The notes under the pieces were generated by a model. It worked only from the letters and a program-made list of their open reading frames with translations, searched no databases and was not told where the DNA came from. The position numbers and the translations under genes were made by a program. Shown one piece after another: positions 58,788-64,000 of a stretch of DNA of 64,000 nucleotides (its first letter is position 1; each line of letters starts with the position of its first letter). Source of the stretch: an uncultured bacterium (lineage in GTDB: Bacteria > Bacillota > Clostridia > Lachnospirales > Lachnospiraceae); assembly GCA_947383005.1 (NCBI GenBank), contig CANDBT010000020.1:1-64000 (forward strand), in the 5' to 3' direction.

Positions 58788-60283
58788 TCGACCACCTCCC
58801 CATCCGTAAAGTGAAATTCAAACCTGTCCTCGTATGCCGTCACTCCCGCAATCTCCTTCACAAAGCGGGGTTCGTAATCCTCCCGCCCCAGGACTTCCGC
58901 CGCTGCCTTTCGGAATTCATCATCCAGCAGCCTGCGGAAGGAACACCCCCGGCACACCCAAACCTTATATTTTTCCTTCTGCCCTTTCGGACCCATCTTC
59001 CAGTAATCGCATTCCAGTTTCCTGCCGCAGCACCCGCAGGTGATTTTCTGCGAAAATGCGCTGCGGCCTCTTTGGTATGCCCGCATGACCTCTCTTGCCT
59101 TCCCGCTTTTCATGCGGAACTCAATGCGGTCTGCATTTATGACAATCTGCTCGACTTCCCTCCGGACTGCCACCCCGTCAAAGGCGGCAAGCTCCAGTGC
59201 GGCGGCCGCCGCCTGCTCCAGCTCCGTTTCATAGACCGGCCGGAGCCCGCACACATCTTTCCCTTTGCGCTCCCTGGTATTGCAGTTCCATTTCTTGCCG
59301 TATTTTGTGGTGCGCCTGCTCACCGAACGGCCGCATTCCCCGCATTTCACCAGTCCTGAAAAAGCCGTGAGCGTGGGGTTTTTATTGGCGGCGGCATCCG
59401 CCCGCTGCTCCCGTATGAGCTGCGCCTTTTCAAAATCTGCCTGCGGGATGAGCGGCTCGAACATACCCTCCACCATGTACATGGGCAGCTCGCCCTTATT
59501 CCTTTTCCTCGTATGCCCCTCGGAAATATAATTCTTCTGCAGGAGCATGGAGCCCGTATAGGACGGGTTCGTGAGGATGAACTTGATGGTGGAGTCGTCC
59601 ATCGGCACGCCTTTCTGCCCCGTGATGCCCCGCTTTGAAAGCTCCTTTGCAATCCCATAGGCAGATGTGCCGGAAAGGTACTTTGCAAAAATCTCCTTTA
59701 TGACCTCCCCCTGCTCCGGTATGACGCGGTACATTTCCCCGTCCCACTCATATCCGTATGGCGCTTTATGCCCGTTCGGGATGCCCTGTTCAAACCGTTT
59801 CCGGATGCCCCACTTCACATTTTCGGAAATGCTGCGCGATTCCTCCTGTGCGAAGGACGCGAGCAGGGTGAGCAGCAGCTCCCCTTCGTCAGAAATGGAA
59901 TGGATGTGTTCCCTTTCAAAATAAACATCAATCCCAAGCTCCTTCAGGTGCCTCGTTGCTGTCAAAGTATCCACGGTATCCCTCGCAAAACGGCTGATGG
60001 ACTTTACCAGCACCATGTCAATCTTCCCGGCATCGCAGTCCGCAAGCAGCCTGTTGAAGTCATCGCGGTGGCTTGTGTCTCTTCCGCTGATGCCCTCATC
60101 CGCATATATGCCCGCAAACTCCCAATCAGGATTTTTTTGTATCAATCCGTTGTAATGGCTGACCTGCGCGGAAAGGGAATGGAGGAGCATTTCCGTCTCC
60201 ATCGACACCCTGGCATAAGCCGCCACCCTCTTCCTCTTTTTCAGTTCCGGCAGAACCTGCCCGATTACGCTGATTCTCGGCAT
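58772..60283 (-). CDS. Large serine recombinase B
   Basis: A 503-residue enzyme with the same architecture: nucleophile Ser in RVAAYARVSMETEMLLHS, VLVKSISRFARDTVDTLTAT, recombinase domain (FILTNPSYTGSMLLQKNYIS), a zinc ribbon (LVKCGECGRSVSRR; later Cys) and, unusually, a second Cys-pair region near residues 420-470 (ITCGCCGRKLECDYW; VWVCRGCSFRRLL). The start at 60283 has AAGGAGG upstream. It is clearly related to recombinase A but diverged, so the pair is an old duplication rather than a recent one. Either or both could catalyse integration into comM. Confidence 0.93.
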   Translation of the reverse strand: MPRISVIGQVLPELKKRKRVAAYARVSMETEMLLHSLSAQVSHYNGLIQKNPDWEFAGIYADEGISGRDTSHRDDFNRLLADCDAGKIDMVLVKSISRFARDTVDTLTATRHLKELGIDVYFEREHIHSISDEGELLLTLLASFAQEESRSISENVKWGIRKRFEQGIPNGHKAPYGYEWDGEMYRVIPEQGEVIKEIFAKYLSGTSAYGIAKELSKRGITGQKGVPMDDSTIKFILTNPSYTGSMLLQKNYISEGHTRKRNKGELPMYMVEGMFEPLIPQADFEKAQLIREQRADAAANKNPTLTAFSGLVKCGECGRSVSRRTTKYGKKWNCNTRERKGKDVCGLRPVYETELEQAAAAALELAAFDGVAVRREVEQIVINADRIEFRMKSGKAREVMRAYQRGRSAFSQKITCGCCGRKLECDYWKMGPKGQKEKYKVWVCRGCSFRRLLDDEFRKAAAEVLGREDYEPRFVKEIAGVTAYEDRFEFHFTDGEVVEWQRK

Positions 60284-60284
60284 A

Positions 60285-60503
60285 TCATCCCTCCTTGTCA
60301 GTGTCACATGATGCCATAGAATCGGCTTTATATCCACTCATTTCGGTCTGTAAACTAACCAAAATCGGGCGGTATTTTTCCCGGAAAATTGTATCAATCT
60401 GACCGTACTCCTCTGCCGTCATTGCCCCCTGTTCCATGAGGGATTTCGCTATGTTCATGGTGGCGTGGTACATTTTTTCATTCTGGAACTGCTCCTCACT
60501 CAT
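60285..60503 (-). CDS. Small SHOCT-like protein of the recombinase cassette
   Basis: A 72-residue helical protein (start MSEEQFQNEKMYHATMNIAK) containing LMEQGAMTAEEYGQIDTIFR, which fits the SHOCT pattern (short helix, Leu, Gly, Thr, Glu-Glu-Tyr, Phe). Such proteins are frequently encoded directly before large serine recombinases in Clostridia. They may help recombination direction or DNA binding; this is inference. GGAGGTGG precedes the start, which overlaps the preceding gene by eight bases; the stop is one base from recombinase B. Confidence 0.7.
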   Translation of the reverse strand: MSEEQFQNEKMYHATMNIAKSLMEQGAMTAEEYGQIDTIFREKYRPILVSLQTEMSGYKADSMASCDTDKEG

Positions 60504-60918
60504 CTGCGCCACCTCCGAACCTGTCAGCCACATAACACGCATGGCAGCAGTATTTCCTGCCGGCATTGCCGTAGGCCGTGAACGGCTTTTTGCAGTAAGC
60601 GCACACGAATTCATAACGTGCCTTCCGTTCTATCTGGTCCGGGTGGCTGTTCCACCACTTATTGCGGCATTTATCGGAACAGAACTTCTTGGCTTTCCGT
60701 CCCGGATTCTGTTTTACCTCTGCCCCGCAGCATGGGCAGATACCCTTATCCCCATCCGCAGACGGCACTGCTGCTTTTATTTTCCCCGCACTCAGTCCCT
60801 TCCTCCGGCAGAATGATTTTACTGTGTTCTCTGAAATGCCAAGTTCCTGCGCAATCTTCATATATCCATAGCCAGCAGCCCTCATCTGCCGTATCCGGTC
60901 TTTTTGCCTGTCAGTCAT
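60496..60918 (-). CDS. HTH and zinc-ribbon protein of the recombinase cassette
   Basis: A 140-residue protein: an N-terminal helix-turn-helix like sigma-70 region 4 or MarR-type Sin recombinase tails (IRQMRAAGYGYMKIAQELGI then SENTVKSFCRRKGLS), then two Cys clusters (GICPCCGAEVKQNPGRKAKK with FCSDKC; FVCAYCKKPFTAYGNAGRKY with CCHAC). It is probably a DNA-binding accessory or regulator. It heads the run of four overlapping genes ending in recombinase A. GAGGAGGCG precedes the start. Confidence 0.7.
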   Translation of the reverse strand: MTDRQKDRIRQMRAAGYGYMKIAQELGISENTVKSFCRRKGLSAGKIKAAVPSADGDKGICPCCGAEVKQNPGRKAKKFCSDKCRNKWWNSHPDQIERKARYEFVCAYCKKPFTAYGNAGRKYCCHACYVADRFGGGADE

Positions 60919-60975
60919 AAAAACGCCTCCTCACTATACGGAGATTTGAACCGCAGTTCGGCGGGGTGTTTTCAC

Positions 60976-61025
60976 AAAAAAAAAATAACGCCTGCAGGAA
61001 TCCCAAAAGGAACTCCTGCAGGCGT
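60976..61025 (-). terminator. Terminator after the endolysin gene
   Basis: A perfect 12-bp stem (ACGCCTGCAGGA with TCCTGCAGGCGT) directly after the endolysin stop, followed on the minus strand by TTATTTTTTTTT. It separates the lysis genes from the recombinase cassette. Confidence 0.85.
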
Positions 61026-61033
61026 AAAACCAT

Positions 61034-62545
61034 TTATACCCTCTTTGCGTAATCCAGCGAAATCCATCCGTCTCTCTTTTCCTGGTAGGATTTCAGCAAT
61101 CCCCACCTGGATGCGCCTTCGCCGTCTGCCTCCTCCACTATCGTGAAAGTGCCGGCTCCGGTATATTTCCCGGTCTTGCCGTGGTCAGTGCCAGGGCCTT
61201 TCCGGATGTTAAGGTTTGGGATGGATACCTGCACCAGATACGGCTTGAACGCTGCCGTACTGGAATACACTGCCTTCCCCGACTCATCAAACACGGAGCA
61301 GCCCGGATTCTCATCCGCACATTTCTTTGCGTTCTCCAGCGACTTGAACGCCCCTTTCTGCGAGGATGCGTCTGCCCAGGTCTTCCGGACGCGGTACCAG
61401 ATTTCCGTTTCTATAGGAGCCGGGGAAGATGCCTCTCCTTCCGTTCCAAGGATGCCTTTCAGGATCGTGAGTATCTTCTCCCCATAGCCGGCGCCTGTCG
61501 CCCATCCCTTTCCGGCAGGGTTTTCCTTCTGCCCAAGCCACTCCACATATTCCGCACAGCCCCTTGTGACATATTTGAACCGCGGGTCAATGCAGGTGTT
61601 CTTGAGTGCGTCCGTGGAAGCATAGGCTTTCAAGTGCTGCACCTGCGCCCGGATGCCGAGCTGCGGCGTGTCAAAGGAATTCCCCTTTACACCGTTAGAA
61701 GTCACGCCCATGCCGCAGAAGTTGTTCTGTGAAAGCGTGACCGCAGAGCCGGAAAAGGTGAAGTTCCCGGTCTCAAGGCAGGACTGCGCAAAGGCAATGT
61801 CGCCACGGACTCCTTCTGCTTTTCCTTCCGAAAGGTACAGCGGAACCATGTCGAGGACGGACTGCGCCACGGACGGGTTCTTCGCTTTCAGATATGCTTT
61901 CATCTGCTCCGCCGTTGCCGTGGCATTCCCCATGATCTTGGTGTATCTGTCTGTGCCAGAAGCAGTGCCGCCCATTGCCGCTTTGACCGCCTTGCGGAAT
62001 CCGTCCATCGTGTACCCCATCCCAAGCTGCGCCCACAAATGCTCCGGGTCGCCGTGGTTGCTGGCAATGCCCCTCGCACAGCCTTCCTTGTGGCTGATGA
62101 TGACACCGTCCGCAAGCGGGTCAAGGCTGTACTTTTCACAGAGCATGGCGAACAGCTCCACCGCCGTCTCATAAGTCCTTTTCGCCACCGCCTTTGCCGC
62201 AGCCGTGTCGGAGCAGGTGAAATTGCTGCCCGATGTGTACTTGATACACGCCGGTTCGCACATTTCCACCCCGATATGGGTATTGTTGCCGCTGCCCTTG
62301 CTGCCGGAGCCGCAGTGCCACCCCCTGTGATTCCACGGTAATGTCTGGTAAGCCGTGCCATCGTTCCCGTCAATGAATCCGTGGACGCAGGATGTGTCAT
62401 GCGCAGGGCTGTTCCATGAGTTGATGAATACGGACGCCTTCGGCTGCGGGCAGCCCACGGAATGGAGCATCAGCCCCTTTACCGTGATCTTCCTCCCTGC
62501 CGTGTAGCAGGGGTTTTTCGTCAGAATGCTTTCTACCAGTTTCAT
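61034..62545 (-). CDS. Phage endolysin with amidase, glucosaminidase and SH3 domains
   Basis: A 503-residue peptidoglycan hydrolase in three parts. Residues 1-195 form an N-acetylmuramoyl-L-alanine amidase of the T7-lysozyme fold with zinc-ligand positions in KGLMLHSVGC, the region WNHRGWHCG and ISHKEGCARGI. Residues 205-375 resemble GH73 glucosaminidases (VRGDIAFAQSCLETGNFTFS; NNFCGMGVT), with the catalytic Glu in CLETGNF. The C-terminus is an SH3b-type wall-binding domain (IPNLNIRKGPGTDHGKTGKY; GWISLDYAKRV). No signal peptide, so release depends on the holin encoded one base upstream. GGGGGACG precedes the start. Confidence 0.92.
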   Translation of the reverse strand: MKLVESILTKNPCYTAGRKITVKGLMLHSVGCPQPKASVFINSWNSPAHDTSCVHGFIDGNDGTAYQTLPWNHRGWHCGSGSKGSGNNTHIGVEMCEPACIKYTSGSNFTCSDTAAAKAVAKRTYETAVELFAMLCEKYSLDPLADGVIISHKEGCARGIASNHGDPEHLWAQLGMGYTMDGFRKAVKAAMGGTASGTDRYTKIMGNATATAEQMKAYLKAKNPSVAQSVLDMVPLYLSEGKAEGVRGDIAFAQSCLETGNFTFSGSAVTLSQNNFCGMGVTSNGVKGNSFDTPQLGIRAQVQHLKAYASTDALKNTCIDPRFKYVTRGCAEYVEWLGQKENPAGKGWATGAGYGEKILTILKGILGTEGEASSPAPIETEIWYRVRKTWADASSQKGAFKSLENAKKCADENPGCSVFDESGKAVYSSTAAFKPYLVQVSIPNLNIRKGPGTDHGKTGKYTGAGTFTIVEEADGEGASRWGLLKSYQEKRDGWISLDYAKRV

Positions 62546-62959
62546 TTACTCGTCCCCCTTTTCTGCTTTGTCATGGAGCTGTGCCAGGATATCCTTCAGC
62601 TTCTCCGGGATGGGCAGCCCCAGGTGTCCGGCGTTCTCCAGGAGGCTCACGCCCTCGTTGGAGATATAGAAAAAGATGACCGCCGTCCGCAAAACGCTGC
62701 CTGTGCCGATGACCTGCACATCGAGGATGTTGGCAATCCCCACGAGCAGGAAGATCAGCACCTTCTTGGCAATGCCCCGGAACCCTACCTCGCTGGACAG
62801 CTTCTTATCCGCCGCGGCGCACATCACGCCAGTGATATAGTCCACCACGACAAAAGCGACCAGCGCATACAGCAGGCCGTCACAGCCGCCGAGGAAGTAA
62901 CCGAGCCATCCCCCGACACCCGCAAAAATGAGTTGAATTGTGTTCCAGAATTCCTTCAT
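62546..62959 (-). CDS. Phage holin (TcdE/Cph1 type)
   Basis: A 137-residue membrane protein with three or four hydrophobic segments. It matches the toxin-secretion/phage-lysis holin family: LLYALVAFVVVDYITGVMCA, then KKVLIFLLVGIANILDVQVI. The start at 62959 has AAGGAGG; a longer frame upstream lacks an SD. It would form the membrane lesions that let the endolysin out. The stop touches the endolysin start region, so the two are co-expressed. Confidence 0.92.
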   Translation of the reverse strand: MKEFWNTIQLIFAGVGGWLGYFLGGCDGLLYALVAFVVVDYITGVMCAAADKKLSSEVGFRGIAKKVLIFLLVGIANILDVQVIGTGSVLRTAVIFFYISNEGVSLLENAGHLGLPIPEKLKDILAQLHDKAEKGDE

Positions 62960-63041
62960 AGTGAAACCCTCCTTAAAAAGATTTTTTGTATGATAAAAGG
63001 CCGCCCGCCAATCGGCGGACAGCCCTGTATCCATGGAAATA

Positions 63042-64000
63042 TTAAATTTGTTTCGGCAGCCACTCCCAAATCCTCATGTCCTCCTGCCCAAGCGACCACA
63101 TACACATCCCCCGCAGCTTCCAGCGGTACGCCGCCTGGTTCGCCCAATAGACGAGGGAGTCCACGTCCTGGTAATAGAGGATGGAGAAGCCGTCCGCATC
63201 CCCAAGAAACAGCCGGGAAATCCAGATATTGATATCCCTCGGAGTGACCTCAGCCGTGTAGTTGTTCCCGCAGGATATCTCCATCAAATCTGAATGGAAA
63301 AAATCATAATCCATCGAAATGTCCTCGCTGCGGGTGGCGCTCTCCTCCACATCGGCAGTCAGCGTGAACACCTGGAATTCTTCATCCCACGCCACATTGC
63401 TCCTGCTGATCCGTCCGAAGGATTTAAAACTTCCGTCCGGCATCCGCACATCGAACCGCTCGTAAGGCTCATATGTCCATGAGTCCCCAAGTCTCATCAG
63501 TTCACAGACGGTACGGTTATCGGAGCGGTATCCTGCATACCCGCCACTGAATCCGGATATGGAGGCCGTGAAACGCAGCGCATAAGATGCGCCGGAATAC
63601 ACCCGCACCCTGTTTCCACGGATGCGCATCTCCACCGTGTACATGGCGGGATTCCCTCTGAGGTCTGCATTCGCCGTCCGGCTGATCGTCTGGCTGTAAC
63701 TGCCAAGAAGGGTGGAACCCTTGTAAAGCTCCACCCTCTGTGTGTCATAATTTAAGCAGCAGAAAACATCCCCGCAGAACACCCCCGCCTTCCCGCTGCC
63801 GCCTGCCGGGAAGGCCAGCCTTGCCCGCAGATGGATATCGGAAAAGCCGCTGTACTTCCATGCAAGCTGCCCGCTCCCCTCAAGCTGGGAGTACGGCCGG
63901 TTCTCATAGCCCTCCCGCCACACCTCCCACTTGCCGGAGAGCGTCGTCCAGTAACTCTCCGGCAGAGGGTTCTCATCCCGGAAGTCCTCGTACCAGATGA
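63042..64000 (-). CDS. Phage tail-associated protein with GH18-like C-terminus (5' end outside the window)
   Basis: At least 318 residues, open to the window edge. The visible N-terminal part (WKYSGFSDIHLRARLAFPAG; VFCCLNYDTQRVELYKGSTL) looks like a concanavalin/LamG-type beta-sandwich. The C-terminal part ends ILYYQDVDSLVYWANQAAYR and RGMCMWSLGQEDMRIWEWLP, like the last strands of GH18-type barrels; the GH18 catalytic Asp-x-x-Asp-x-Glu motif is not visible in the window and would have to lie upstream if present. Such proteins occur just before the holin in clostridial siphophages and may bind or trim the cell surface. Confidence 0.65.
   Translation of the reverse strand, partial: IWYEDFRDENPLPESYWTTLSGKWEVWREGYENRPYSQLEGSGQLAWKYSGFSDIHLRARLAFPAGGSGKAGVFCGDVFCCLNYDTQRVELYKGSTLLGSYSQTISRTANADLRGNPAMYTVEMRIRGNRVRVYSGASYALRFTASISGFSGGYAGYRSDNRTVCELMRLGDSWTYEPYERFDVRMPDGSFKSFGRISRSNVAWDEEFQVFTLTADVEESATRSEDISMDYDFFHSDLMEISCGNNYTAEVTPRDINIWISRLFLGDADGFSILYYQDVDSLVYWANQAAYRWKLRGMCMWSLGQEDMRIWEWLPKQI

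Larger units (their letters stand above)
57060..64000 (-). mobile_element. Prophage integrated in comM, right end inside the window
   Basis: Reading on the minus strand from the window edge: tail-associated protein, holin, endolysin, terminator, a small zinc-ribbon HTH protein, a SHOCT-like protein, two large serine recombinases, terminator, attachment junction in comM. This order (lysis module next to the integration module) is common at one end of temperate siphovirus genomes of Firmicutes. The rest of the prophage lies beyond 64000. The codon use is GC-richer than in the flanking chromosome. I place the boundary only approximately because the other attachment site is not in view. Confidence 0.85.

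Overview
The window looks like a chromosomal segment of a spore-forming, low-to-mid GC Gram-positive of the class Clostridia, most likely family Lachnospiraceae. The signs are CodY, SpoIIM, a comM-dprA-topA-codY block, a pyrF-pyrK-pyrD-pyrE operon with a dihydroorotate dehydrogenase that pairs with PyrK, a nudF-spoIIM-xerD neighbourhood, and very strong Shine-Dalgarno (SD) sites (AGGAGG). Almost every gene lies on the minus strand, so transcription runs from high to low coordinates. No rRNA, tRNA or CRISPR array was seen.

Region 1 (1-4.7 kb) is a decayed accessory island: small unrecognised proteins, a DUF3592 protein, a DUF4280 (PAAR-like) protein, an FHA/PP2C-like fragment in a different frame and a scrap of an RHS-repeat protein. 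Several genes show frameshifts or lost starts, as in a degenerating polymorphic-toxin or contact-dependent secretion locus. Region 2 (4.7-19.1 kb) is a plant-polysaccharide locus: a LacI-type regulator, a CUT1 ABC sugar importer (binding lipoprotein and two permeases), a membrane-anchored GH26 mannanase, a 1,707-residue secreted multi-module protein and a GH36 alpha-galactosidase. Together these suit galactomannan or galacto-oligosaccharide use, but the mannanase has lost most of its catalytic domain and the galactosidase has an in-frame stop, so the locus appears to be decaying.

Region 3 (19.3-32.4 kb) holds a broken AAA-ATPase fragment and then housekeeping genes: upp, a hexapeptide-repeat protein, topB, xerD, spoIIM, nudF, proC, a metallophosphoesterase and purD-purN-purM-purE. 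A short tandem triplication sits between purE and purM. Region 4 (32.4-41 kb) is a three-gene unit of unknown function: a 1,722-residue protein with a DUF4132-like C-terminus, a 143-residue partner and an M29-aminopeptidase-like protein with a long N-terminal extension. Region 5 (41-45 kb) is the pyrimidine operon, with a promoter whose -35 box sits in a perfect 15-bp palindrome.

Region 6 (44.8-53 kb) has an acetyltransferase, a small alarmone synthetase, mrp, a patatin phospholipase, a glycogen-debranching-type GH13 enzyme and codY. It is unusually full of intergenic palindromic repeats, including a tandem array of three-hairpin units whose stems change in both arms while linkers stay constant. 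A second repeat family with GTAAC(A/C)GTTCAGACGGG-like inverted ends (MITE-like) is scattered across the window. Region 7 (53-64 kb) is topA, dprA and the 3' end of comM. comM is interrupted by a prophage that runs past the window end, with two overlapping large serine recombinases, two small helper genes, a two-enzyme endolysin, a holin and a tail-associated protein.
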